Assembly: GCF_937903345.1 (NCBI RefSeq)
Contig: NZ_CALCZQ010000053.1
Span: forward strand, 153,213-217,212
From: an uncultured Emticicia sp.
Lineage (GTDB): Bacteria > Bacteroidota > Bacteroidia > Cytophagales > Spirosomataceae
Length of the DNA: 64,000 bases
Direction: 5' to 3'
The notes below the pieces were generated by a model. The model had not been told where the DNA came from. It did no database searches and saw only the letters and a program-made list of their open reading frames with translations. The position numbers and the translations under genes were made by a program. Position 1 is the stretch's first letter; each line of letters begins with the position of its first letter. This document shows, piece by piece, positions 34,356 through 43,764 of the stretch.

Positions 34356-35633
34356 ATGTTGAAGAATCTGCTCAAAAAGTCAGAAATTATCCTAACAATT
34401 TGGTGCGTTGTAGCAGCATTTGGTACGTATTTTTGTATGTATGCTTTCAGAAAGCCATTTACCACTGGGCTTTACGAAAACTATGAACTTTGGGGGATTG
34501 GCTATAAAACTATTTTGATAATTTCGCAGGTTTTTGGGTATATGCTTTCAAAGGTCATCGGAATCAAGGTGATTGCTGAATTAAAATCAAAAAAGCGTAT
34601 TGTATTAATTATCAGCTTGATAGTAATCGCTGAAATCGCTTTAGTAGCCTTTGGATTTGTACCGTTTCCATATAATTTCGTTTTTCTGTTTTTGAATGGC
34701 TTGCCATTAGGGATGGTTTGGGGTGTGATTTTTAGCTTTCTTGAAGGTCGCAAATTAACAGAGTTCTTGGCTCTTGGACTGAGTTTAAACTTGGTAATGA
34801 CTTCCGGGGTCTTGAAAACTATTTATCTTTTCCTGCAAGAAACATATCACATTTCAGAGTTTCATCTACCGTATGCTATCGGTCTATTTTTTCTGCCACT
34901 ATTTTTGTTTTTTGTTTGGATGTTAGCACAAATTCCGCCACCCAATGATGAAGATTTAAGCTTACGAAGCCAACGAGTTGCCATGAAAAATACTGATAAA
35001 ACCTTAATAATAAAGGAGTTTGGCTTAGGGTTTTTGTGTTTTATTGGTGTATATCTATTGTTGGCAACAATGCGAGATTTCAGAGATAATTTTGCGATTG
35101 AAGTATGGCGAGAAATTGACCCAAAATTCAATAAAACCATATTTTCAGAAATAGAAACTATGATTGGCTTAGTAGTTGTAAGTTTAATTGCCTTGAATGC
35201 TTTTATCAAAAACAATTTCTGGTCTTATCTCACATTTTCGAGTATGATGCTTGTGGCAGTATTGCTTTGTGGTGGTAGTACTTGGGCGTTTGAGGCAGAA
35301 ATAATTTCACCTAAGGCTTGGATGTTGAGTTTAGGAATTGGCTTGTTTTTACCTTATTTATTGATTCAAACAGTAGTTTTTGAACGCCTAATTGCACTAT
35401 TTAAAGTGCGTGGAAATGTAGGATTCTTAGTTTATATCTGCGATTCAGTCGGGTATCTTGGTAGTGTACTTTTATTGATTTACCGAGAGTTTTTCTTGAA
35501 AAAAATATCATTTCTCAATATCTTGATGACATTCAGTTATGTTATTTCATTCGTTTGTTTTATTCTTCTTGTAGTTCAACTTCTCTACTTTTCGAATAAA
35601 TATCTAAAAGGAAAATTATTATTAGAAGTTTAA
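34356..35633 (+). CDS. DUF5690 family MFS-like transporter (copy 2), candidate phosphonate importer
   Basis: A 425-residue protein with about 12 membrane helices and the same marks as copy 1: MYAFRKPFTTGLYE, FLEGRKLTE, QIPPPNDED and ATMRDFRDNFAIEVW. It converges on the phosphonatase/FAD-oxidase operon and shares a terminator with it. No other inner-membrane phosphonate carrier (PhnCDE, AepXVW or similar) is in the window, so this is the best candidate for taking aminoethylphosphonates or related compounds into the cytosol. That role is inferred from context only; general fold similarity to sugar-phosphate antiporters supports it weakly. Confidence 0.8.
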   Translation: MLKNLLKKSEIILTIWCVVAAFGTYFCMYAFRKPFTTGLYENYELWGIGYKTILIISQVFGYMLSKVIGIKVIAELKSKKRIVLIISLIVIAEIALVAFGFVPFPYNFVFLFLNGLPLGMVWGVIFSFLEGRKLTEFLALGLSLNLVMTSGVLKTIYLFLQETYHISEFHLPYAIGLFFLPLFLFFVWMLAQIPPPNDEDLSLRSQRVAMKNTDKTLIIKEFGLGFLCFIGVYLLLATMRDFRDNFAIEVWREIDPKFNKTIFSEIETMIGLVVVSLIALNAFIKNNFWSYLTFSSMMLVAVLLCGGSTWAFEAEIISPKAWMLSLGIGLFLPYLLIQTVVFERLIALFKVRGNVGFLVYICDSVGYLGSVLLLIYREFFLKKISFLNILMTFSYVISFVCFILLVVQLLYFSNKYLKGKLLLEV

Positions 35634-35662
35634 CAAAGGGTTGAGCGAAAATTGTATTATAA

Positions 35663-35696
35663 TTTGAAGAGGCGTAATATATTACGCCTCTTCAAA
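35663..35696. terminator. Bidirectional terminator between DUF5690 and FAD oxidoreductase genes
   Basis: A perfect palindrome: TTTGAAGAGGCGTAAT, AT, ATTACGCCTCTTCAAA. It has 16-bp arms and serves both converging units. Confidence 0.85.
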
Positions 35697-35703
35697 GACA
35701 AAT

Positions 35704-36849
35704 CTATAAAAATAATCGCTTAATATTTGATTCAGCATATCCTGCACTTGTGGTCATTCCTTTACCGCCAATTCCTGTAAAAATATGAATGTTTGGAGAG
35801 ATATTATATTCAAAAATCTCATCGGGATGTTGGGCATAAAAGCCGGCCCAAGTACGAGCAATTTGATTGACTGGAAAACTTACAATACGTTGAGCCTCTT
35901 TGAGCATAAGTTTATTAACATAATCTTTTGTATCAAATCCCAATTCGTCAGTCTTGCCAACTGGTGCATATTCGTGTGAATCGCCGATGATTATTGAGCC
36001 ATCAATAGCCTGTTTGAAAAGAATATGAACCCCCCATTTTTTTAATTCTGTGTAGTGTTCAGGTAGTGCAGTACTTTTATAAGAGGGACATTCCTCAAAA
36101 GATTCATAACGACGAATTGAAAGCCCCGTAAGGATATTTCCTTTCAGTGAAACGTTCGTCATCGGCACTGTCTGCAACATTTGAAGCTTGCTTACGATTA
36201 GTCCACTTTTAGCATAAATTTCGGGGAAAAGTAAATTAAAAACATAGCCGCTACAAATAATTACTTTTTCTGCAGAAAACTTTTCTTTACTTGCAGTCAT
36301 TACCTCAGTTTTGCCATTGATTTCTTGGCAATCTATAACGCTTGTATTGGATTTATAAGCAACTTTGTATTGCTCTTGAAGGTATTCTAATATTTTATAA
36401 ATCAATAAATTAGGTTCTACGCTAACTTCGTTTGGATAATAAATCCCACCTCTTACATACTCACTTTTGAGTTCTGGATACTGCTCCAAACATTGTCTTT
36501 TTGAAAGTAGTACACTATGGTATTTTTTGTTTTGGTGAATCCCAAAAAGTTCGTTGGCAAGTGTCCATTCTGTCTCATCAGAGGCCACATAAACAGTTCC
36601 GTTTCGACGAACTGAAATATCAAACTTTGACTGAATATCTTGATAGATTTCTAAACTTCTACGCCCAAAATCAAACCATCTACCTGATGAGCCAGACGGA
36701 ACAGCCTGACCGAAATTTCTTACAGTCGAGCCAACTGGAAAATTATCTTTTTCTAAGATTAATACACTTTTGCCAAGTTTAGCAGCATGATACGCATGAA
36801 ATGCCCCCATGATACCCCCACCGACAATTATTAAGTCAAAATTTTTCAT
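35704..36849 (-). CDS. FAD-dependent amine oxidoreductase, phosphonate-associated (TIGR03364 type)
   Basis: A 381-residue DAO-superfamily flavoprotein. The FAD site is LIIVGGGIMGAFHAYHA (residues 5-21) with the following LILEKD (ribose-binding Glu); the GSTVRNFGQAVPSGSSGRW block and the C-terminal IFTGIGGKGMTTSAGYAES close the flavin pocket. This group is known from its constant pairing with phosphonatase-like HAD genes. Relatives oxidise aminoethylphosphonate or N-alkyl derivatives to phosphonoacetaldehyde, which the neighbouring enzyme could cleave. The start codon overlaps the stop of the HAD gene by one base (TAATG), so translation is coupled. It replaces the usual PhnW transaminase, which is absent here. 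Confidence 0.88.
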   Translation of the reverse strand: MKNFDLIIVGGGIMGAFHAYHAAKLGKSVLILEKDNFPVGSTVRNFGQAVPSGSSGRWFDFGRRSLEIYQDIQSKFDISVRRNGTVYVASDETEWTLANELFGIHQNKKYHSVLLSKRQCLEQYPELKSEYVRGGIYYPNEVSVEPNLLIYKILEYLQEQYKVAYKSNTSVIDCQEINGKTEVMTASKEKFSAEKVIICSGYVFNLLFPEIYAKSGLIVSKLQMLQTVPMTNVSLKGNILTGLSIRRYESFEECPSYKSTALPEHYTELKKWGVHILFKQAIDGSIIIGDSHEYAPVGKTDELGFDTKDYVNKLMLKEAQRIVSFPVNQIARTWAGFYAQHPDEIFEYNISPNIHIFTGIGGKGMTTSAGYAESNIKRLFL

Positions 36850-37589
36850 TATCCTTCGCTTAAAACACTTATATTCTCAATAATTGGTTTCAATTCTTTC
36901 AAAGAGGTAATCAAGCCATCGTTTCTGATAAACTTGAGTTGGTCGTGCGTATGTGTGCCGTTTGTAACGCCCAACGAAAGTCGACAACCTGCTTTCACAC
37001 CCGATTTTAGGTCAGAGGGAGTATCGCCAATATTGAAAACATCATAAGGGTCAGCTACGCCAAGTAACTTCATTGCTTTTTGAATCATATATGGCTCGGG
37101 GCGACCTTTTTGTACTTCATCGCTTGCAATAGAAACATCAATCACAGATTTACCAGAGATATTCACATAGGTAGAGTCTAAGCCATCGAGCCAACCTAGT
37201 TTTTCGAGAATAATATTGGTTACTTTTCTATAAAAACCAGTAGTTAAAGCAATTTTTATTTTATTGTGACGCAAATAATCAAATATTTCAAGACAACCAT
37301 CAGTTGGAAAAATATCACTATCTTTATAATGGTCTTCCAAAATCATTCGAAAATAATCATAAGAATATAGCACGTTTTCGTTGTATTCAGGATGAGATTC
37401 TCCGATGCGTTCTTCCCAAAGGAGTCTAAAAACTTCAATTTTTGAATAGCCTTGCAAGGCCAATATTCTCTCTACTGATACTTGAAGACCCGTTTCGGTA
37501 CAAGCACGGGCAAAACAAGTTTCTACTTCTTTTTTGTCTTGCACAGTAGTGCCAGCCATGTCGAAAACAACTAATTTAATTGGTGACAT
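36849..37589 (-). CDS. Phosphonatase-like HAD hydrolase (PhnX-type)
   Basis: A 246-residue HAD enzyme. Motif I is VVFDMAGTTVQD with nucleophile Asp10 and the phosphonatase-type Ala12 in place of the second Asp. The cap segment LQGYSKIEVF places Lys50 where PhnX has its Schiff-base lysine (Gxx-Lys pattern). Motif II is ALTTGF, motif III Lys lies in QKGRPEP, and motif IV is NIGDTPSDLKSG. These features support cleavage of the C-P bond of phosphonoacetaldehyde to acetaldehyde and phosphate. It is the first gene of an operon with the FAD oxidoreductase. Its promoter has TTAACA 42 nt before a -7-like element. Confidence 0.87.
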   Translation of the reverse strand: MSPIKLVVFDMAGTTVQDKKEVETCFARACTETGLQVSVERILALQGYSKIEVFRLLWEERIGESHPEYNENVLYSYDYFRMILEDHYKDSDIFPTDGCLEIFDYLRHNKIKIALTTGFYRKVTNIILEKLGWLDGLDSTYVNISGKSVIDVSIASDEVQKGRPEPYMIQKAMKLLGVADPYDVFNIGDTPSDLKSGVKAGCRLSLGVTNGTHTHDQLKFIRNDGLITSLKELKPIIENISVLSEG

Positions 37590-37708
37590 ATTGATTAATT
37601 TTTGAGATGATATTGAGTCAACGGTTAATAATTGGCACGCTATAATTGAAATAATTATTTTATTTTAAAAAAATAATCAGATAAGAACAGCCGATTGATT
37701 AGACATAA

Positions 37709-37764
37709 CAAAGTAAAAGTTTTAAAGTTAGTTTGATTTTATCTAAATATGAATTAATTGTTAA
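37709..37764 (-). promoter_or_regulatory. Candidate PHO box and promoter of the phosphonatase operon
   Basis: On the minus strand TTAACA (37759-37764, within GCTTAACAA) is followed after 42 nt by TTACTTTG (37709-37716), a one-mismatch -7 element. No -33 TTTG is seen. Confidence 0.55.
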
Positions 37765-37832
37765 GCTAAAATTAGTTTCAAAAAACATTTAATAAATACT
37801 TAATAATGAATTAGAATTTTGATTGAAAGAGA

Positions 37833-38654
37833 ATGATAGTTTTGCCGAAAAAATATAGAATGGTTTTAACACAAGTTGATTACAGACTCTCTCAAATTAC
37901 TGACAATTATTTTGACTACTATTTTGAAGAATTAAAGTACTTTCTTTCACCACTTTTTGATTATAAACAAGGTAATTGCCATAATGTAACACATTATGCC
38001 TCCTTGATTTTGAAGAGCTATGCTGTACCACATAATAAAATTTGGATTTATGCTCCAACCCGATACCTAGAAGATTCAAAACTGACCATACAATTGCCCG
38101 ACCCTAATGATATCTCTCCGAATGGTAAATTGACTTGGGGTTATCATGTAGCTTTATTTTTGCAATATAATGACAAAGAATGTGTTTTTGATTTATTTCT
38201 TGATTCTGAAAAACCAATGTCTATGGCAAAATGGCTTGAGAAAATGCAAACAAATAAATTTCGTGTTGATATTGAGAATCCTGATAACTATTTATTTTAT
38301 ACAGAACCATCAGAAACAAAAAAAAATGGTTTATTTAAGGGCCAATATTTTGAATACACCGGATTTTGCCGTGAACAAAATTGGTTGGCAAAAGGCTTAG
38401 CAATCAATGAAACTGCGATCAATTTTCACAAAAATGAATCTTTTCATTTAAAATACAAGACCCCATTAAGCTCTGATTATAAACTATTTGTAGGTCGAGT
38501 TAATAATTTTGAATGTGTACTGCGAGATAATAGAACAAATAAAAAAATGACAGAAGAATTTCAGCAGAAACACGCCAATATTATTAATAAATACAGATTG
38601 GTGTATGCAAAAAATCTTGAAAAATGGACTGAAACATTACAAACGTTTATATAA
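37833..38654 (+). CDS. Protein-glutaminase-like (papain-fold) protein
   Basis: A 273-residue protein without an obvious signal peptide. The central part fits the protein-glutaminase/transglutaminase-like triad: Cys49 in QGNCHNVTHYASLIL, His105 in WGYHVALFL and Asp120 in CVFDLFLDSEKPMSMAKWL, with the typical IWIYAP strand between. The Chryseobacterium protein glutaminase shows the same Cys-His-Asp order and the pattern IxDPxxFxxPxxxxxW. It might therefore deamidate or hydrolyse an amide or thioester. It lies divergently from the phosphonatase operon and directly before susC; whether it belongs to the phosphonate pathway is open. It could process an amide-linked phosphonate, but this is speculation. 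Confidence 0.6.
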   Translation: MIVLPKKYRMVLTQVDYRLSQITDNYFDYYFEELKYFLSPLFDYKQGNCHNVTHYASLILKSYAVPHNKIWIYAPTRYLEDSKLTIQLPDPNDISPNGKLTWGYHVALFLQYNDKECVFDLFLDSEKPMSMAKWLEKMQTNKFRVDIENPDNYLFYTEPSETKKNGLFKGQYFEYTGFCREQNWLAKGLAINETAINFHKNESFHLKYKTPLSSDYKLFVGRVNNFECVLRDNRTNKKMTEEFQQKHANIINKYRLVYAKNLEKWTETLQTFI

Positions 38655-38657
38655 ATC

Positions 38658-38744
38658 TTAACAAAATATTTACCTAAGCCATCTTTCCTTAACAATAGCT
38701 TCATAATGAATTCACATTCAAGTCACAAGACATACTGAACTTTG
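38658..38744 (+). promoter_or_regulatory. Candidate PHO box and promoter of the SusC/SusD unit
   Basis: TTAACA (38658-38663), TTTACC (38669-38674, 11 bp later) and TTAACA (38689-38694). The last hexamer is exactly 42 nt before GAACTTTG (38737-38744), a one-mismatch -7 element. Confidence 0.6.
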
Positions 38745-38824
38745 CACCATCAATTTTTCAGCTTTTAAAACCTTCATTTGGCTGAGATTAACACGATAAA
38801 CCCAAATTATTCTAATCATCTTTT

Positions 38825-41800
38825 ATGAACAAATCTCTACTCAAAACCAGATTTTCTGGTTTCATCAGAATTTTGTTTTGTTTGCTGTTGGCCGTAACGT
38901 ACGCCAATGCTCAGAACCAAAATGTAAGTGGTAAAATTTCTGCTCCAAACGGAGACCCAATTCCAGGGGTAAGCGTACTTGTGAAAGGTTCCAACCAAGG
39001 AACAAATTCGGATGCTAATGGTAACTATAAGCTGAGCAATTTATCGGCCCGTTCGGTAATAGTATTTTCTGCAATTGGATTTGCTGTTTCTGAGCAAACA
39101 GTTGGTAATAAGTCAGTTGTAAACGTATCATTACAGGAAGATAGTAAAACTTTAAATGAAGTTGTAGTTACTGCTCTCGGTATCAAGAAAGATATACGCA
39201 CAACTGGTGTATCTATTCAAACAGTCGACGCTTCTTCGTTATTAAAGGCTCGTGAGCCAAATCCAATCAATGGATTAGTTGGTAAAGTTGCAGGTCTTAC
39301 AATTGGTGCGTCATCCGAATTACTTGGTCGTCCACAAATTATTTTACGTGGAAATAGCGATGTACTCTTCGTAGTTGATGGTGTACCTATCAATTCGGAC
39401 ACGTGGAATATAAGCCCTGATGATATTGATACTTATTCGGTATTAAAAGGTGCATCGGCATCAGCATTATATGGATTCCGTGGTAAAAATGGTGCGATTT
39501 TAATTACAACAAAGCGTGGCTCAAAAGACAAAAGAGGCTTTTCAGTCGAAGTCAATAGCAGCCAAATGTTTGATAAAGGATTCTTAGCAATTCCAAACAC
39601 GCAAGATTTATATGGCCCAGGCGACCATGGCGTTTATGCTTTTGCAGATGGTCGTGGTGGTGGATTAAATGATGGAGACTACGATATTTGGGGACCAAAA
39701 TTTAGTGGACAATTAATTCCACAATATGATAGCCCTGTAGTTGATGGCGGCAGTTTCACAACAAAATTTCCTAATGGAAGCACTTTTACAAGTAATCGTC
39801 AGCCAACTCCATATATCGCAAGAGGAGCTGACAACTTAAGAAGATTTATTCAAACTGGAATCCTTTCAACAAATAATATTGCGATTTCTTCATCTGGAGA
39901 AAAATATGATTTGCGTTTTTCAGTTTCGCATAACTACCAACAAGGTCTAGTGCCAAATACCAAACTCAACAGCACAAACTTTAAGGTAACAACAGGATAT
40001 AATTTTACGGATAGATTACGTTTTGAGGGCGATGTACAGGTAAATCGCCAATATACTCCTAATTTTCCCGATGTAAGCTACGGACCAAATTCAATTATCT
40101 ATAACATGACTATTTGGGGCGGTGCAGACTGGGATGTTGATGAATTGAAAAACTACTGGCAGGCCGGAAAAGAAGGTACACAACAAATCTATGCTGAGTA
40201 CCAACGATATAATAATCCTTGGTTTATGGCTAAAGAATGGTTGCGTGGACATTACAAAACTGACATCATTGGTCAAACTTCTTTACGTTATCATATCGCT
40301 GATGGTTTAGATGCAACACTACGTACACAACTTTCTACTTGGAATTTATTACGCTCTGAAAAATTCCCTTATTCAATGACAGTTTATGGTCGTGAAGAAG
40401 GTCGAGGTGATTATCGTGAAGACCGTAGAAACTTGTTTGATAGCAATACAGATTTTTTATTGAAATATAGTAAAAAAGTAATTCCAGCCTTAACTATCAA
40501 TGCTATTGCTGGTGCAAATACTCGTATTTTCAATTACAACTCAAATTATGCTTCTACTAATTATTTAAATGTTCCGGGTGTTTACAACTTTGCAAACTCG
40601 GCTAACCCTGTTATAGCTTCAAACTTTGGCTCTGATATGCGAGTGAATTCAGCATATTACTCGGCTGACTTTTCAGTAAAAGATTTTATCACACTTTCAA
40701 CTACTGGTCGTGTTGATAAACTTTCTACTCTACCAAAAGGAAACAATACATTCTTCTATCCTTCGGTAGCAGTAAATACTGTAATCTCTGACTACGTAAA
40801 GCTTCCTGAGGCAATTTCATTCTTAAAACTTCGTGCCTCTTATGCCAATGTTAAAGATGGTTTAACTCAATCTACTATTGGTTCTACTCCAGGTTTATCG
40901 TTCCCACTAGGCTATGGTGATAATTATTCTTCATCATATGGTGGTCCAACATACCAAAACTCAGCGGTTTATTCTACACCGTTGGTTTATAATAACCAAA
41001 CAGCAGCATATTATACCAATACACTCAATAACCCAAATATCAAACCAAATACGACTGCACAATCTGAAATCGGTTTGGATGCACGTTTCTTGAAAAATCG
41101 TTTGGTATTTGATGCAGCTTATTTCGTGAGTGATGAAGGTCCGCGTATCTTTAACTTGCCAATCTCGCAAACGTCTGGTTATTCGGCGGCTTTGGTAAAT
41201 GGTATCAAAACCCAGAAAAAAGGTATCGAATTGTCTTTATCAGGTCAAGTTCTTAAAAATACCAATGGTTTAAATTGGTCAATTTTAGCGAACTGGTCAA
41301 CTTACAAAGAAACACTAAAAGAAATCTATCCTGGTATTACTCAGCTATCTTCAGATTATTTTGTAGGAAGTAGCAGTAATGCAAGATTTGTAAACATTGG
41401 TGACAGAGTAGATGGTTATTTTGATAAAACATACACCTTTACTCAGGATGGTAAAATCATCAATGATGCAGGCGGTCGCCCAATTATCAACCCTGTTCCA
41501 CAGTTTTTAGGTTATACAAATCCTGATTGGGTTTGGGGTATTAACAACCGTTTTAATTACAAAAATATCAATTTCAGCTTCCAATTTGATGGACGTGTTG
41601 GTGGAGTTATTTCAGACTATGTAGAGCAAAAAACTTGGGCTGGTGGTCGTATCATTAATACAGTTGAAGGCGAAATGGGTATTGCACGTGACCAAGACGT
41701 TTTAGGTATCAAATCTTATGTAGGCGAAGGAGTTGTTGTTTCAAATGGTGTGGCTATCAAACATGATGCTCTTGGAAACATTACAAATTATTCAGAACTT

Positions 41801-42112
41801 CAATTTGCTCCAAATACAACCAAAACTTTCTTACAAGATTATGTTGCTCGTCGTTATGGTTTCAACGGTGGAAATATGATGAGTCGTAGTTTTGCTAAAC
41901 TTCGTGAAGTAGTTTTAAGCTATAACTTACCATCATCGTTTGCGAAGAAAATTGGCATGAGTCAAGCATCAATCTCATTTGTGGCTCGTAATTTATTGTA
42001 TTTTGCTGAACGCAAAGACATTGACTTAGACCAATATACATCAGGTGGCCGCTCAGGTTTACAAACGCCAACGACGCGTCGCTTTGGTATGAACTTGAAT
42101 ATGGTATTTTAA
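38825..42112 (+). CDS. SusC/RagA-type TonB-dependent transporter
   Basis: A 1095-residue outer-membrane transporter. Signal peptide to about residue 30 (TYANAQ), CarboxypepD-like domain (about 33-108, GKISAPNGDPIPGVSVLVKG), SusC signature (LNEVVVTALGIKKD), plug (about 120-230 with IILRGNSDVLFVVDGVP and LKGASASALYGFRGKNGAI) and a long barrel ending RRFGMNLNMVF. It pairs with the SusD-like gene 75 nt downstream. Such pairs usually import glycans, but Bacteroidota also have phosphate-starvation SusCD pairs (called Pus systems). The surrounding phosphonate enzymes and the PHO-like promoter make an organophosphorus ligand more likely here. Confidence 0.92.
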   Translation: MNKSLLKTRFSGFIRILFCLLLAVTYANAQNQNVSGKISAPNGDPIPGVSVLVKGSNQGTNSDANGNYKLSNLSARSVIVFSAIGFAVSEQTVGNKSVVNVSLQEDSKTLNEVVVTALGIKKDIRTTGVSIQTVDASSLLKAREPNPINGLVGKVAGLTIGASSELLGRPQIILRGNSDVLFVVDGVPINSDTWNISPDDIDTYSVLKGASASALYGFRGKNGAILITTKRGSKDKRGFSVEVNSSQMFDKGFLAIPNTQDLYGPGDHGVYAFADGRGGGLNDGDYDIWGPKFSGQLIPQYDSPVVDGGSFTTKFPNGSTFTSNRQPTPYIARGADNLRRFIQTGILSTNNIAISSSGEKYDLRFSVSHNYQQGLVPNTKLNSTNFKVTTGYNFTDRLRFEGDVQVNRQYTPNFPDVSYGPNSIIYNMTIWGGADWDVDELKNYWQAGKEGTQQIYAEYQRYNNPWFMAKEWLRGHYKTDIIGQTSLRYHIADGLDATLRTQLSTWNLLRSEKFPYSMTVYGREEGRGDYREDRRNLFDSNTDFLLKYSKKVIPALTINAIAGANTRIFNYNSNYASTNYLNVPGVYNFANSANPVIASNFGSDMRVNSAYYSADFSVKDFITLSTTGRVDKLSTLPKGNNTFFYPSVAVNTVISDYVKLPEAISFLKLRASYANVKDGLTQSTIGSTPGLSFPLGYGDNYSSSYGGPTYQNSAVYSTPLVYNNQTAAYYTNTLNNPNIKPNTTAQSEIGLDARFLKNRLVFDAAYFVSDEGPRIFNLPISQTSGYSAALVNGIKTQKKGIELSLSGQVLKNTNGLNWSILANWSTYKETLKEIYPGITQLSSDYFVGSSSNARFVNIGDRVDGYFDKTYTFTQDGKIINDAGGRPIINPVPQFLGYTNPDWVWGINNRFNYKNINFSFQFDGRVGGVISDYVEQKTWAGGRIINTVEGEMGIARDQDVLGIKSYVGEGVVVSNGVAIKHDALGNITNYSELQFAPNTTKTFLQDYVARRYGFNGGNMMSRSFAKLREVVLSYNLPSSFAKKIGMSQASISFVARNLLYFAERKDIDLDQYTSGGRSGLQTPTTRRFGMNLNMVF

Positions 42113-42187
42113 ATTATAGTGCTTTTGGCAATTATATTAAATTTATTTATGCTTTTTGCCAAAAGCATTTAAAAAAAACTTAAAAAA

Positions 42188-43684
42188 ATGAAAATCAAAA
42201 ATATATTATTAGGATTAACAATCGCAGCATTTTCGCTAACAAGTTGCGAAAAGGCATTCGATGAATTAGAGAAAGATCCAAACAGACCCGTTAGTGCTCC
42301 CGCTTCATTGGTCTTGAATGGTATCTTAAACGATATGTATAGCGTAACTGGTAGCCCATGGGGTAGCCAACAACGTTATAACCAGTTTTACTGTTCAAAT
42401 TATGACTATTATGCAACCAACGAATACAGTTGGACAACAACAGGACTTAGCTTCTCTACATTGAAAAATGTTATTAAGATGGAAGAGGAAGCAAAAGCCG
42501 CAGGTGGAGCAGATGTGAATCCTTACACTGCTTTGGGTAAATTTTTCCGTGCTTATTTCTATGAAGATATGACAAAGCGTGTTGGTGATTTACCTTTGAC
42601 TGATGCTTTGAAAGGTTTGGATAATGCTACGCCAAAATACAATACACAAAAAGAAGTATATGTACAGGTATTGAAATGGCTCGATGAATCTAATGCTGAT
42701 TTAACGACCTTGATTGCCAATGGTAACAAAACACTTTCTGGCGATATTTACTTAGGAAATAACCTTCGTCAGTGGCAAAAAGTAGTAAATTCATTCAAAT
42801 TGAGAGTATTGGTGAGCTTAAGCAAAAAGGAAACTGATACTGACTTAAACATCAAGGCACGTTTTGCAGAAGTGGTGAGTAATCCAAGCAAATTTCCAGT
42901 AATGGGTGGCTTGAGCGATAATTTGCAATATACGCACAATACTATCAACAAATACCCACGTAATCCTGATAATTTCGGAAATAATGCCACTCGTGAAAAT
43001 ATGTCGAAAACCTATATTGATTTATTAGTTGACCGCAAAGACCCACGCGTATTTATAGTTGCTGAACCTGCCGATGCAAAAATAAAAGCAGGATTGAAAG
43101 CGACCGATTTTGCAGCTTATGTTGGTGCAAGCTCAGGTGAAGACTTAGCAGATATGTCAACTAAAGCTTTGAAAGGTGAGTATTCGTTCTTAGGAAAAAA
43201 GAGATATTATACTAATTATATTGGAGAAGCTGTAGCAATTATTAGTTATTCGGAAACATGTTTCAATATCGCTGAAGGTATTAACAGAGGTTGGGCAACT
43301 GGTTCTGCCGAAGATTTTTACATCAAGGGTATTACAGCTTCTATGAGTTTTTATGGAATATCTGATGCTGCAACACTAAACACTTATTTGGGTGGAAATT
43401 TAGTTAAATATGCGGCTAGTACAGGCTTATCACAAATCTTAACTCAAAAGTACCTTGCTTTTGCTCAAAATTCGGGTATGGAAGCATGGTATAACCAACG
43501 CCGTACAGGAATTCCTAATTTTTTAGTTGGTGTCGGAACAGGTAATAGCGGTAGAATTCCGAAACGTTGGCAATACCCATCTTCAGAGCTTTCTACTAAC
43601 AAAGATAATCTAAAAGCAGCCTTGACGAGTCAATTCACAAGTGGAAACGACGACATCAATGATGTGCTTTGGTTGTTAAAATAA
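42188..43684 (+). CDS. SusD/RagB-family nutrient-binding lipoprotein
   Basis: A 498-residue surface lipoprotein. Lipobox LTSC with Cys about 19, then the SusD-like_2 N-terminal pattern FDELEKDPNRPVSAPASLVL and TPR-like helices (about 80-240) with KVVNSFKLRVLVSLSKKE. The C-terminus ends in the usual MEAWYNQRRTGIPNF and NDVLWLLK. It caps the SusC barrel and binds the substrate. Together with the downstream HD oxygenase and phosphatase-superfamily enzyme it points to phosphonate or phosphoester scavenging rather than sugar uptake; no glycoside hydrolase is encoded nearby. Confidence 0.92.
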   Translation: MKIKNILLGLTIAAFSLTSCEKAFDELEKDPNRPVSAPASLVLNGILNDMYSVTGSPWGSQQRYNQFYCSNYDYYATNEYSWTTTGLSFSTLKNVIKMEEEAKAAGGADVNPYTALGKFFRAYFYEDMTKRVGDLPLTDALKGLDNATPKYNTQKEVYVQVLKWLDESNADLTTLIANGNKTLSGDIYLGNNLRQWQKVVNSFKLRVLVSLSKKETDTDLNIKARFAEVVSNPSKFPVMGGLSDNLQYTHNTINKYPRNPDNFGNNATRENMSKTYIDLLVDRKDPRVFIVAEPADAKIKAGLKATDFAAYVGASSGEDLADMSTKALKGEYSFLGKKRYYTNYIGEAVAIISYSETCFNIAEGINRGWATGSAEDFYIKGITASMSFYGISDAATLNTYLGGNLVKYAASTGLSQILTQKYLAFAQNSGMEAWYNQRRTGIPNFLVGVGTGNSGRIPKRWQYPSSELSTNKDNLKAALTSQFTSGNDDINDVLWLLK

Positions 43685-43709
43685 AAAAAATATTATATTT
43701 TTAGTTCTC

Positions 43710-43738
43710 AAAAGCGGGGTTAGTTTAACTCCGCTTTT
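43710..43738 (+). terminator. Hairpin between susD and the HD-oxygenase gene
   Basis: AAAAGCGGGGTTA and TAACTCCGCTTTT pair along 13 positions (one G-U) around GTT, ending in a short T-run. It should reduce, not abolish, transcription into the downstream enzymes and may set a high SusCD to enzyme ratio. Confidence 0.75.
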
Positions 43739-43764
43739 CTTTGGTTAAAAATTTAAAGAAAATA

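Noticed and set aside
37801..37833. Possible PHO-type promoter of the protein-glutaminase-like gene
   Set aside because: GAATTTTG at 37814-37821 is -7-like, but the position 42 nt upstream reads CTAAAA, which lacks the TAAC/TTAC core, so I did not add it to the regulon.
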